A stretch of 35,805 nucleotides of DNA. It comes from a virus. Under the pieces are notes generated by a model, which worked only from the letters and a program-made list of their open reading frames with translations, did not search any database and was not told where the DNA came from. The stretch spans positions 1-35,805 of IMG/VR virus record IMGVR_UViG_3300022925_002660; one strand, 5' to 3'. Every line of letters begins with the position of its first letter. The stretch's first letter is position 1. Both the position numbers and the translations under genes were made by a program. Positions 15,901-23,638 of the stretch are shown piece by piece.

Positions 15901-17193
15901 ATGTTAGAAAAACTATTTGGGTTAACAGCCGCCGGAACAACTGTACGTACAGAAGTAATGGCTGGTATTGCAACCTTTCTTACAATGGCTTATATTACGG
16001 TAGTCAACCCTGCTATCCTTTCAACAGAAGGATCAGGAATGACATTTGGTGCTGTGTTTACAGCAACTATTATTGCCGCAGTAATTGGTACATTGATTAT
16101 GGGGCTTTGGGCTAATTGGCCAGTCGCTCTTGCACCTGGTATGGGATTGAATGCATTCTTTACATTTGGTGTTATCTTTGGTATGGGATATACCTATCAA
16201 CAAGCACTAGCGGCTGTATTTGTAGCAGGTGTAGTGTTTATTGGGCTCAGTGTAACACCAGCACGTAAGTATATTATCAACAGTATTCCACGAAGTATGA
16301 AACTTGGTGTAGGTGCGGGTATTGGTTTATTCCTAGCTATCATCGGTTTGAAAAATGCTGGTGTTGTTGTAGATGATCCTGCCACACTTGTTGGCTTAGG
16401 TGATGTTACAAGCTGGCCCGTTATTCTAACAGGACTAGGTTTTGTTATTATGGCAATGCTAGACAAACGTAAGATTCCAGGAGCAATTATTCTTGGTGTT
16501 CTTGCAGTAAGTATTATTGCTTGGGTAACAGGACTCAGTGATCTTGGCGGTGTAGCAGGTGCTATTCCAAGTCCAGAACATGCATTTAGTATGGACTTTA
16601 GTGCATTGTTTACAGCAGGATTTATTGGCGTTGCATTTGCCTTTTTGTTTGTTGACTTTTTTGACACAGCAGGAACACTCACAAGTGTTGCTAACTTGAC
16701 AGGTAAAGTTAATGAAGATGGCGAAGTAGAGCAAATTGATCGTGCTTTACTTGCGGATAGTATTGCAACAACAGCAGGTGCATTAGTAGGAACATCAAAC
16801 ACTACTTCATATATTGAAAGTGGAGCAGGTATTAAAGAAGGTGGTAAAACAGGCTTAACGGCTGTTGTTGTTGCTGTCTTGTTTGGTGCATGTTTGTTCT
16901 TTGCACCACTAGCACAAAGCATTCCAGCTTTTGCTACAGCACCAGCACTGATCTTTATTGCTACATACTTCTTGCGCAACATCGCAGATATTGACTGGGA
17001 TGATGTTACAGAGTATGCACCAGCAGTGTTAGCGGCAGTGCTAATGCCATTAACATTTAGTATCGCACATGGTATTGCAATTGGTTTTATTGCGTATGCA
17101 CTTATCAAACTACTAAGTGGTAAAATGGATCAACTGAATACAGGTAGCATTGCTATTGCTGTTATCAGTGTAATCTACTTCATTGCAATTTAA
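15901..17193 (+). CDS. AzgA-like purine permease (NCS2 family)
   Basis: A 430-residue, strongly hydrophobic protein with about 12-14 membrane helices. It begins EKLFGLTAAGTTVRTEVMAG, has GMGLNAFFTFG (from about residue 81), a FFDTAGTLTSVANLTG motif and a C-terminal DWDDVTEYAPA...MPLTFSIAHGIAIGF segment, all typical of the AzgA branch of NCS2 transporters for adenine, guanine and hypoxanthine. It should sit in the host inner membrane. Ribosome site AGGGAG precedes the ATG. Transporters are rare in phages; position next to folE and near a phosphoribosyltransferase suggests purine supply. Confidence 0.93.
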   Translation: MLEKLFGLTAAGTTVRTEVMAGIATFLTMAYITVVNPAILSTEGSGMTFGAVFTATIIAAVIGTLIMGLWANWPVALAPGMGLNAFFTFGVIFGMGYTYQQALAAVFVAGVVFIGLSVTPARKYIINSIPRSMKLGVGAGIGLFLAIIGLKNAGVVVDDPATLVGLGDVTSWPVILTGLGFVIMAMLDKRKIPGAIILGVLAVSIIAWVTGLSDLGGVAGAIPSPEHAFSMDFSALFTAGFIGVAFAFLFVDFFDTAGTLTSVANLTGKVNEDGEVEQIDRALLADSIATTAGALVGTSNTTSYIESGAGIKEGGKTGLTAVVVAVLFGACLFFAPLAQSIPAFATAPALIFIATYFLRNIADIDWDDVTEYAPAVLAAVLMPLTFSIAHGIAIGFIAYALIKLLSGKMDQLNTGSIAIAVISVIYFIAI

Positions 17194-17209
17194 GCAATGA
17201 ATAACAATA

Positions 17210-17240
17210 ACGGCGACAGAGTATTCAGCTTTGTCGCCGT
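17210..17240 (+). terminator. Hairpin after the permease gene (possible terminator)
   Basis: A perfect 9-base inverted repeat (ACGGCGACA at 17210-17218 with TGTCGCCGT at 17232-17240) encloses a 13-base loop in the gap after the permease stop. There is no run of T afterwards, so it may act as a weak terminator, an mRNA 3'-end stabiliser or a processing site rather than a full intrinsic terminator. Confidence 0.5.
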
Positions 17241-17261
17241 CATCAATTTAATGAGTATCAA

Positions 17262-17495
17262 ATGAAACATACTATCGATAAAAATCTTGCTGTAAACGAT
17301 GTCCATATTGAAGCAGAGTTGTTTGTTAAAGACAGAAATATATTAAACGAGCTTGACAATCTACACAAGAGTATGTTATTATTACCAAGAGATCAGAAGT
17401 TAGAAGACAAATATCCTGAACTCAAAGAAGCGTATGACTCGTACTTAGAGTTATATAGAGGATTACTTATAGCAGATAAAATGGCGAACGCATGA
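17262..17495 (+). CDS. Small helical protein, unknown function
   Basis: A 77-residue protein following the permease hairpin. It is helical and charged, with a middle stretch (NILNELDNLHKSMLLL) and a final Tyr-rich helix (YDSYLELYRGLLIADKM). No family recognised. The stop overlaps the next gene by 4 bases. No clear ribosome site precedes the ATG (AATGAGTATCAA upstream), so expression may depend on the transcript from upstream. Confidence 0.6.
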   Translation: MKHTIDKNLAVNDVHIEAELFVKDRNILNELDNLHKSMLLLPRDQKLEDKYPELKEAYDSYLELYRGLLIADKMANA

Positions 17496-18028
17496 TTAAA
17501 AAACATTATTATAGTTGGAATGACATAGAAACAATGTGTGTAAGCATTGTAAATCAAATGTACAAGGACAACTGGCGTCCTGACTACATTGTAGGACTCA
17601 CTCGTGGCGGGAATGTTCCTGCTACTATTATTAGTAACATGACAGGTATTCGTTGCGAAGCACTTAAAGTAAGTCTACGTGATGATGACAGTGAAAGCGA
17701 AAGCAACTGTTGGATGGCTGAAGATGCATTTGGATATCACGATGGACAATGCAAACCTAAAATGCGAAAGCAAATACTAATTGTAGATGACATTAACGAT
17801 ACAGGTGCAACATTTAACTGGATTATGAAAGATTGGCAAAGCGGTTGCTTGCCCAATAGCGAAGGATGGAATGATGTTTGGAATGACAATGTTCGCTTTG
17901 CTACACTAACAGACAACTTAGCTAGTGAATTCACAGAACATTGTGCATACACTTGTCATGAAATTAACAAAGCAGATGAGGATGTATGGCTAGTGTATCC
18001 TTGGGAGAATGTAGGAACTTATGGTTAG
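17492..18028 (+). CDS. Purine-type phosphoribosyltransferase
   Basis: A 178-residue type I PRTase. GLTRGGNVPATI (about residues 36-47) is the pyrophosphate loop, and ILIVDDINDTGATF (about 95-108) is the PRPP-binding motif with its two aspartates. The C-terminal VWLVYPWE is like that of xanthine/hypoxanthine/guanine PRTases, so it probably converts a purine base and PRPP to the nucleotide. It lies one gene after the purine permease, suggesting import followed by salvage. A long polar insertion (DDDSESESN) interrupts the middle. The exact base specificity is not clear. Confidence 0.83.
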   Translation: MIKKHYYSWNDIETMCVSIVNQMYKDNWRPDYIVGLTRGGNVPATIISNMTGIRCEALKVSLRDDDSESESNCWMAEDAFGYHDGQCKPKMRKQILIVDDINDTGATFNWIMKDWQSGCLPNSEGWNDVWNDNVRFATLTDNLASEFTEHCAYTCHEINKADEDVWLVYPWENVGTYG

Positions 18029-18188
18029 AGCAACAAGAACAGAAGAAGATACTAAAGCAATCGACGAATGGTTAAAGAAAAACAAAGTTACCGAATGTCC
18101 AGCACATGCGAGAACAGACCCAGACGATATTGTGTATACGTTTAAAGTAGGCAAACGTGGCAGAAAAGCAAAGGTGGAAAAAAAATGA
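18021..18188 (+). CDS. Small basic protein, unknown function
   Basis: A 55-residue frame starting ATG 18021, overlapping the PRTase stop by 8 bases, and ending TGA at 18188 which overlaps the next ATG. It has an N-terminal helix (TEEDTKAIDEWLKKNK), one Cys and a Lys/Arg-rich tail (VGKRGRKAKVEKK). The tail resembles an AT-hook-like or nucleic-acid-contact tail. The dense overlap with neighbours supports a real gene. No function known. Confidence 0.55.
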   Translation: MVRATRTEEDTKAIDEWLKKNKVTECPAHARTDPDDIVYTFKVGKRGRKAKVEKK

Positions 18189-18358
18189 CAGGCTATGTAA
18201 TAGAATATCAGCCAAGAGTTGAAGACCCCATTGTAATTGCTAGATTTAGTACACTTGAAAGTGCTGAAACATGTTTAGAAGAAATTAAAAACCTAAAACC
18301 TAGAGCATCAAAGTATCACAAAATAGTAGAGGTAAAAGATGGCATTCGAATGGAATAG
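18185..18358 (+). CDS. Small protein, unknown function
   Basis: A 57-residue frame, ATG 18185 to TAG 18358, coupled to the upstream stop (ATGA) and overlapping the next gene by 20 bases. Sequence begins MTGYVIEYQPRVEDPIVIAR and has a helix STLESAETCLEEIKNL. Alternating strand-helix-strand plan suggests a tiny ferredoxin-like fold, which is only a guess. Ribosome-site-like AAGGTGGAAA lies upstream of the ATG. Confidence 0.55.
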   Translation: MTGYVIEYQPRVEDPIVIARFSTLESAETCLEEIKNLKPRASKYHKIVEVKDGIRME

Positions 18359-18569
18359 AATACACAAACACGAAGATAACATTGAACAAGATGTTAACCA
18401 ACGAGTTTATGACTATGTGTTAGAGTATTATGCAGTAGAAAGCGTTGAAGATCTTAATGGAGATCAAATTGCAGAGATTGAACAGTTTAGAGAAGAGTAT
18501 AACGAATACAGTGTGATGCAGATTGGATTTAGTAATCTGCTGTCAGAATATGAATCTGCACATGGATAA
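18339..18569 (+). CDS. Conserved small acidic phage protein
   Basis: A 76-residue acidic protein with YDYVLEYYAVESVEDLNGDQIAEIEQF and NEYSVMQIGFSNLLSEYE; I recall this pattern from other marine T4-like phages. A GAGGT ribosome site precedes the ATG. It overlaps the preceding gene by 20 bases and the following membrane-protein gene. No function known. Confidence 0.7.
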   Translation: MAFEWNRIHKHEDNIEQDVNQRVYDYVLEYYAVESVEDLNGDQIAEIEQFREEYNEYSVMQIGFSNLLSEYESAHG

Positions 18570-18840
18570 AGTTTTACAGTTTTTTAAAGATAGTTACAAA
18601 CTATCACCATTTGCATTCTATTGTGAACTAATAGAAGCCGTAATGCTAATTGGTGCTAGCGCAGTTTTAACATTCACAGTGCTTGATCCAGCAACTAAAA
18701 TTTTTATTCCAATGTATCTAGTAGGCAGTATACTTGGTGTAATTAGTACGTGGATTAGACGTGCAGGGTTTGCTATTGTACTAACAATATGGTTCGTAGT
18801 TATGAATAGTATTGCTATGGTACAATTATTTTTGTTGTAA
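18562..18840 (+). CDS. Membrane protein
   Basis: The ATG at 18562 (or 18550, in frame) lies at the end of the preceding gene; earlier starts at 18523 overlap it further. The 92-residue product has a short polar head and about three hydrophobic helices (ELIEAVMLIGASAVLTFTVL, IFIPMYLVGSILGVIST, AIVLTIWFVVMNSIAMVQLFLL). It is probably an inner-membrane protein. A ribosome site is not obvious, so coupling to the upstream gene is likely. Confidence 0.65.
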   Translation: MDKVLQFFKDSYKLSPFAFYCELIEAVMLIGASAVLTFTVLDPATKIFIPMYLVGSILGVISTWIRRAGFAIVLTIWFVVMNSIAMVQLFLL

Positions 18841-18843
18841 ATT

Positions 18844-19965
18844 ATGATAGATGAACTATACAAATTTTGGAATATTACAAATCCAGTAGCAGATATTTTT
18901 ACTGGCTACGAAGATCTGTATACAGAATTTGATAAACATACAAAGGAAACATACGATAAAGATCCTGAAAAAACTATTGATACTGTGTTTGATTTATATC
19001 GTAATCGTGGCATTGTACCTATTGTATACTATACACACAATGGCTTAGTACAAGCAATCAAAGACTTTAAATTTGCCAATTACAACAGTGTAAATGATAA
19101 ATGTATAGGATTAGGCAACAATTTAGGTCAAACAATAAACAGATTTGTGTTTACAAATATGATGACTGCTGAGCCAAAAGGAAGAGGTTCAAACAGTTTA
19201 CGAGATAGATTCAACAACGATGCCAAACTAAAACGTGCTATTAGAATCTGCTTTGAGTTCAGAGAAGGTAATAAACTTGTATATCCTACAGCGTTACGTA
19301 GAGCATTAGAACTTGTTACTGGTGAAAATATACAAAACTTCAAAGCACAAAATGCAAGAGCAATTGTTGAACATTTGTGTCCTGTGATGTTTGGTAACAT
19401 ATATGATTACAGCGCAGGTTATGGCGGCAGAGTATTAGGAATTGCATCAAGTAACATGCGTTATAATTATACTGGAATCGATCCCAATACAGAAACAGTT
19501 GAACGTTTGAATTACTTACAGCAATTGATGCAAGAAGCAATAGGTTCTAACAGTACAATAGTGCAAAGTGTAAGTGAAGAATATCAGCCAGAAGACATAG
19601 ACTTGGCATTTAGTAGTCCACCTTACTTTAACTTGGAAAAGTACAGCGACGAACCTACACAGTGTATGGTACAATTTAATACACTAGATGAATGGTTTGA
19701 TGGATATGTTGCACCTACTATGCAAAACATTAAACATGGACTCAACAGTGATGGTTTATTTGCTACCAATATAAGTGATTATAAAACAGCAAAAGAAGAA
19801 TTCAAAGTTGTAGATAGATGGATTGAAACCGCAGAAAAGGTTGGATTCAAATACAACGGAATGATTAAAATGATGCTTAACACACGCCCGGGTGTTGGCA
19901 ATGATAAACTAGAGGGCAGAGAAAAATACGAAGGTGTTTATATTTTTAGCAATGGAGCAAACTAA
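18844..19965 (+). CDS. DNA methyltransferase (amino-type, SPPY)
   Basis: A 373-residue protein. Residues about 185-205 (YDYSAGYGGRVLGIA...TGIDPN) form the SAM-binding motif I and acidic motif II. About residue 256 SSPPYFNLEKY is motif IV of enzymes that methylate exocyclic amino groups (N6-adenine or N4-cytosine). The first 180 residues hold no known motif and may recognise DNA. No restriction partner is nearby, so it is an orphan methylase, probably protecting phage DNA. Overlaps the next gene start by one base (TAATG). Confidence 0.86.
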   Translation: MIDELYKFWNITNPVADIFTGYEDLYTEFDKHTKETYDKDPEKTIDTVFDLYRNRGIVPIVYYTHNGLVQAIKDFKFANYNSVNDKCIGLGNNLGQTINRFVFTNMMTAEPKGRGSNSLRDRFNNDAKLKRAIRICFEFREGNKLVYPTALRRALELVTGENIQNFKAQNARAIVEHLCPVMFGNIYDYSAGYGGRVLGIASSNMRYNYTGIDPNTETVERLNYLQQLMQEAIGSNSTIVQSVSEEYQPEDIDLAFSSPPYFNLEKYSDEPTQCMVQFNTLDEWFDGYVAPTMQNIKHGLNSDGLFATNISDYKTAKEEFKVVDRWIETAEKVGFKYNGMIKMMLNTRPGVGNDKLEGREKYEGVYIFSNGAN

Positions 19966-20714
19966 TGACTAAGCAAATTTATATCCGCGGACATAATTAT
20001 GGCGGAGAGATGACTATCGGAGAAGTTACAAAAGAGTTTGTTGAATACTGGCAACCTATTTGTAAAGAAGATGGCGACAGTCGTCTTGTTGATCACCTAA
20101 TGGCACTAGAGTCTTGGAACGATACACCCGAGGAAGAAGAAGGATTTGATAAAGACAGTCCTGCAATTTATCCTGAAGACGAAGAATGGAACGCTTGGCA
20201 TGACTGTGATGATATTCATCATGACAACAGTGCAAACGGTACAGAACTTTGGGCATTTCCAATGACTGTGGGAGAACATGGACAACCTGAATATGAATGG
20301 GAAGAGCGTGTTGAGTTAGAACCACATCAGTTATATGGTCGTGAAATGTATACACAAGATATGCATGTAGCTGATCATGAAGATGATAACAGTGTGCCTG
20401 TGCTTGTTTTTTACAGTAGCGAAAAGGGAGAGTTTGGCGGATGGACAATTGATCTCGAGGACGATGAAGAATTTGATCCCAAAAAAGTAGCTGTTAGTAT
20501 TGTTGAAACTGACCATGGAGACATGGTAGAACGATTATTTTATGATAAAAAAGAATACGACTGCGAATATGATTGGTGTGATAGTCGTGGTAAAGGCTAC
20601 TATGCACACGTAGCATGGTTCAATAAACGATGGGAAGATCCGCATCTCAATGAGGGCGACGAGTATTGGGAAGACTGTTGGCTAGATTATGAGGCATCAT
20701 TAGAAGATGAGTAG
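19965..20714 (+). CDS. Highly acidic protein, unknown function
   Basis: A 249-residue protein with about 69 Asp/Glu and about 18 Lys/Arg by my count, so strongly negative, plus many Trp, Tyr and His. Acidic runs include PEEEEGFDKD, EDEEWNAWHD and LEDDEEFDPK. No family recognised. Such a surface could mimic DNA, as anti-restriction or anti-repair phage proteins do, or bind metal. It is coupled to the methyltransferase by overlapping codons, which makes a role linked to DNA modification or restriction evasion possible but unproven. Confidence 0.7.
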   Translation: MTKQIYIRGHNYGGEMTIGEVTKEFVEYWQPICKEDGDSRLVDHLMALESWNDTPEEEEGFDKDSPAIYPEDEEWNAWHDCDDIHHDNSANGTELWAFPMTVGEHGQPEYEWEERVELEPHQLYGREMYTQDMHVADHEDDNSVPVLVFYSSEKGEFGGWTIDLEDDEEFDPKKVAVSIVETDHGDMVERLFYDKKEYDCEYDWCDSRGKGYYAHVAWFNKRWEDPHLNEGDEYWEDCWLDYEASLEDE

Positions 20715-21261
20715 AGGACTATTAGATGTATATGCTGGGCCCATGTATGCAGGTAAAACTAGTAAACTATTACAGCGTGTACTTTGGTTAAATCATCAAA
20801 ACAAAAAAGTATTAGTAATTAAGCCTGCAAAAGATAATCGCTACAGCGAGGATACAATTACTACTCATAATCAACTAAGTTATCCATGTATAAGTATTAC
20901 TGACTTTGATGAAATAGAAGAACACTACAACATCATGCCTTATAACTATGATACTGTGTGCTTAGACGAAGTACAGTTTATGGATACCAAATCAACACTA
21001 GAAGGTGTAGAAACTTGGTTACGTAGTGGTGTTAATGTAGTTGCTAGTGGACTTGATCAGGACAGCCGAGGCATACCTTTTGAAACAACTAGTCAACTTC
21101 TAGGACTTGCAGATTGCATTGAAAAGATCAAAGCAGTATGTACAGTGTGCGGTAAGCCTGCAACTAAAACATATAGAATAAAGGCAAGTGGTGATCGTGT
21201 TCAAGTAGGTAGCATGGGCATGTACGAACCAAGATGTCTTGAACATTGGGAGCCAAAATAA
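20707..21261 (+). CDS. tdk: Thymidine kinase
   Basis: A 184-residue type II thymidine kinase. Walker A is GPMYAGKTS (residues 11-19), Walker B/lasso region CLDEVQF with catalytic Glu, and ASGLDQD. The zinc ribbon is CTVCGKPA...PRCLEHW (CxxC and CxxH). Length is near the family norm of about 190-200. It makes dTMP from thymidine and complements ThyX in this window. Overlaps the acidic gene by 8 bases and the next small gene by one. Confidence 0.95.
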   Translation: MSRGLLDVYAGPMYAGKTSKLLQRVLWLNHQNKKVLVIKPAKDNRYSEDTITTHNQLSYPCISITDFDEIEEHYNIMPYNYDTVCLDEVQFMDTKSTLEGVETWLRSGVNVVASGLDQDSRGIPFETTSQLLGLADCIEKIKAVCTVCGKPATKTYRIKASGDRVQVGSMGMYEPRCLEHWEPK

Positions 21262-21386
21262 TGTTAACACAATTAATCAGTAATAACATAGATGTTGTTA
21301 TAGGAAACTTAGTGTTCTGGCCCGTGTACATTTGGATATGTACTATACCAGAACGTATGTTTGATATGGTGATTAAAAATGCCTAA
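21261..21386 (+). CDS. Tiny membrane peptide
   Basis: A 41-residue frame starting at the overlap TAATG with thymidine kinase and ending at 21386, 8 bases past the next ATG. It has one hydrophobic stretch (VVIGNLVFWPVYIWICTIP) followed by a short helix. It fills an otherwise empty 117-base gap and is overlapped on both ends, which supports translation. Function unknown. Confidence 0.5.
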   Translation: MLTQLISNNIDVVIGNLVFWPVYIWICTIPERMFDMVIKNA

Positions 21387-21645
21387 ACAAACTGGATCAA
21401 ATAGTTGGACAATTGAAGTTCAAGAGAACGGCGAAACAAAAGAATTGTTTGTCGAACTGCCGCCTGAAATGCTTAACCAAGTTGGATGGGATGACGGAGA
21501 CACATTGCTCTGGGAAGAATTAGATCATGGTGCCTGGAGTATTACAAAGAAACAAGACACTGAATATCCAGTTGACCCTGACGATACAAAAGGTACTCGA
21601 ATGGATGATTCATATTATTACTTTAAGAAAGATGATAAGAAATGA
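21379..21645 (+). CDS. AbrB/SpoVT-like swapped-hairpin protein
   Basis: An 88-residue protein with TKELFVELPPEMLNQVGWDDGDTLLWEEL and WSITKK, the order of an AbrB/MazE-type N-terminal DNA-binding hairpin (strand, P-x-E-helix, GWxxGDxL, strand). The tail is acidic and polar. It may be a small transcriptional regulator or antitoxin-like protein; no toxin gene is adjacent. The frame overlaps both neighbours by a few bases. Confidence 0.6.
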   Translation: MPKQTGSNSWTIEVQENGETKELFVELPPEMLNQVGWDDGDTLLWEELDHGAWSITKKQDTEYPVDPDDTKGTRMDDSYYYFKKDDKK

Positions 21646-22391
21646 AAATAGGAGTGATAGGTTGTGGATTTGTGGGTGCTACAGTTGCTAACTATCTAGA
21701 AAAGCATCTAGTAGAAGTACACAGAGTCGATCCTAAATACAACGATACAACAGTTTTTGATATTAGAGAAACATGTGAAGCATTTATCGTTTGTGTACCT
21801 ACGCCTGAAGGCAAAGATGGTGTTTGTGATGATAGTGCTATTGTACAAGTTATTAATCAATTGGATACACAAAAACCTATACTTCTTAAAAGCACAGTTA
21901 CGCCTGATCTTATGCGTGAGTACCCAAGTAATGTAACATACAATCCTGAATTTTTACGAGCGTTACACGCAGAGAAAGACTTTGAAAATCAAGAGATGTT
22001 TATACTAGGCGGTGAGGATCAAGAACAAACAACGTTTTGGAGTAACTTGTTTAGCCACCTAAATACAAAAGTAGTTGTAACAAATAGAACTACAGCCAGT
22101 ATGATCAAATATACACACAATGCATGGTTGGCAACCAAAGTTGCATTCTTTCATGAGTTATTTGAAAATGCACCCAAGGATATGAACTACAGTATGTTAA
22201 CTAGTACACTAGCACAGATGAAAAACATTGGACCAAGTCATATGATGGTACCCAGTGATGCAGGAACGCTAGGATATGGAGGTCATTGTTTTCCTAAGGA
22301 TGTAAAGGCATTGACAAATACAATAGATCATAGTATACTGGAACAAACTATAACAACAAACAAACGTTTGAACAAAAGGAGTGTGTTATGA
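21642..22391 (+). CDS. Truncated UDP-glucose/GDP-mannose dehydrogenase-like protein
   Basis: A 249-residue protein with GVIGCGFVGATVANYL (NAD-binding), VCVPTPEG, LLKSTVTPDLM, NPEFLRALHAEKDFEN, a lysine helix around MIKYTHNAWLATKVAF and the active-site loop GYGGHCFPKD (Cys216). These are all catalytic elements of UDP-sugar dehydrogenases. The usual C-terminal UDP-binding domain (another 150 or so residues) is missing, so the substrate may be smaller or bound differently. The stop overlaps the next ATG. It may belong to a sugar pathway with the genes at 10296-15183. Confidence 0.82.
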   Translation: MKIGVIGCGFVGATVANYLEKHLVEVHRVDPKYNDTTVFDIRETCEAFIVCVPTPEGKDGVCDDSAIVQVINQLDTQKPILLKSTVTPDLMREYPSNVTYNPEFLRALHAEKDFENQEMFILGGEDQEQTTFWSNLFSHLNTKVVVTNRTTASMIKYTHNAWLATKVAFFHELFENAPKDMNYSMLTSTLAQMKNIGPSHMMVPSDAGTLGYGGHCFPKDVKALTNTIDHSILEQTITTNKRLNKRSVL

Positions 22392-22588
22392 ATAGTAAAT
22401 TAGATGGCCCATTTGTGTCTGCATTTGAAAGTGATACTGATGGTGTTGTAAAACAAGAACTTGTTACATACAGAAAGCGTGGTAATATGCTTGTTAAAGA
22501 AGTAACTACACGTCAGTTTAGTGCAGATGGCAGTGACTGGCACGATACATCAAGCGTACAACCATTAGTAGAGGTTACAAATGGCTGA
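22388..22588 (+). CDS. Small protein, unknown function
   Basis: A 66-residue, beta-rich protein (DGPFVSAFESDTDGV, MLVKEVTTRQFSADGSDWHDT). A GGAG ribosome site lies upstream of the overlapping ATG. It overlaps the membrane-protein gene that follows by 8 bases. No family recognised; possibly an OB- or SH3-like fold. Confidence 0.6.
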   Translation: MNSKLDGPFVSAFESDTDGVVKQELVTYRKRGNMLVKEVTTRQFSADGSDWHDTSSVQPLVEVTNG

Positions 22589-22745
22589 ACCAGTAGATCC
22601 AAGTAAAAAACATTTTTACATTAGTCTTGTAAAAAGTGCAACACGTATTGCAGGCTGTGTAGTAGCACTGGCTACAGGTAGTTGGGGATGGCTAGCCGTA
22701 GGTTTACTTGTTGCAGAAATATTAGGCATTGTGGAGGAACTATGA
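22581..22745 (+). CDS. Small membrane protein
   Basis: A 54-residue frame, ATG 22581 to TGA 22745, with GAGGT just upstream. It has a polar start (MAEPVDPSKKHFYISLVKSA) and a hydrophobic half (IAGCVVALATGSWGWLAVGLLVAEILG), one or two helices. I recall similar DPSKKHFYISLVKSA peptides in T4-like marine phages. It overlaps the queE start by 4 bases. Function unknown. Confidence 0.65.
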   Translation: MAEPVDPSKKHFYISLVKSATRIAGCVVALATGSWGWLAVGLLVAEILGIVEEL

Positions 22746-23638
22746 AACTACACTATAGCGAAGCATTTTATTCAGTACAAGGTGAAGGCAAATATGTAGG
22801 AGTACCTAGCGTATTTTTACGTACATTTGGTTGTAACTTTCGTTGTATGAATTTTGGATTAGGCAGAGATGAGCCTATGCGTGATGCTAAACAAAAAGCA
22901 GGCGTTATACACAATCAAGAAGTAATGGGCTTACTAGATCAGAAAGTACATGAAAATACAACAGTGTTCGAAGACTTGCCTATTATACACACAGGCTGTG
23001 ATACATATGCAAGTATCTATCCTGAATTTAAACACTTAAATAAAAGAGCAACTGTTGACGAAGTTGTAGAACATCTATTGAGTTTGACACCCAATGGTAA
23101 ATGGGTACAAGACAATGGACAAGATGTACACTTAATAATGACTGGCGGCGAACCGTTGTTGGCGTGGCAACGACTGTACATAGAATTATTTGAACACCCA
23201 CGTATGCAGGATCTAAAAAATGTTACATTTGAAACAAACACTACACAACCTTTACATGACGACTTTTACGACTATCTCAACAATCAAGACAGATTTGAAG
23301 TCACTTGGAGTTGTAGCCCTAAACTCTCCATTAGCGGAGAACCTTGGGATACTGCTATCAAGCCTAGTGTTGCTCGCGAGTATGCTGGTGTTGATGGTAG
23401 CTCTTTGTATTTCAAATTTGTTGTTGCTGATCGTACAGACATTGATGAAGCTGGCAGAGCTGTTGATGAATATCGTGCGGCAGGCGTGGAATGTCCTGTA
23501 TACCTTATGCCGTTGGGCGGTAGGAGCGAAGAGTACAACCTCAACGTCCAAGAAGTCGCAGACATCTGCATGGAAAGAGGGTGGAGGTTTACACCCCGAT
23601 TACACATCAGCCTCTTTGGCAATGCGTGGGGAACGTAG
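22742..23638 (+). CDS. queE: 7-carboxy-7-deazaguanine synthase-like radical SAM enzyme (QueE)
   Basis: The ATG at 22742 with GGAGG upstream is the right start; a frame from 22682 runs through the previous gene. The 298-residue protein starts SEAFYSVQGEGKYVGVPSVF, the QueE hallmark. The cluster motif is split: Cys31 and Cys35 (FGCNFRC), then about 50 inserted residues, then TGCDT with Cys86, instead of the usual CX3CX2C. GGEPLL later binds SAM. The enzyme turns 6-carboxytetrahydropterin into 7-carboxy-7-deazaguanine. It probably needs electrons from a flavodoxin or ferredoxin, perhaps via the reductase at 4434. DpdA and FolE are in the same window. Confidence 0.87.
   Translation: MKLHYSEAFYSVQGEGKYVGVPSVFLRTFGCNFRCMNFGLGRDEPMRDAKQKAGVIHNQEVMGLLDQKVHENTTVFEDLPIIHTGCDTYASIYPEFKHLNKRATVDEVVEHLLSLTPNGKWVQDNGQDVHLIMTGGEPLLAWQRLYIELFEHPRMQDLKNVTFETNTTQPLHDDFYDYLNNQDRFEVTWSCSPKLSISGEPWDTAIKPSVAREYAGVDGSSLYFKFVVADRTDIDEAGRAVDEYRAAGVECPVYLMPLGGRSEEYNLNVQEVADICMERGWRFTPRLHISLFGNAWGT

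Noticed and set aside
16197-17108. A 303-codon frame on the minus strand over the permease
   Set aside because: It is the complement of the AzgA-like gene, whose regular codon pattern leaves the opposite frame open; its translation is low-complexity Ser/Ala/Pro-rich with no motif.
22682-22741. Longer start for queE at 22682
   Set aside because: Those codons read through the membrane-protein gene in another frame; the ATG at 22742 with GGAGG gives the proper QueE N-terminus.
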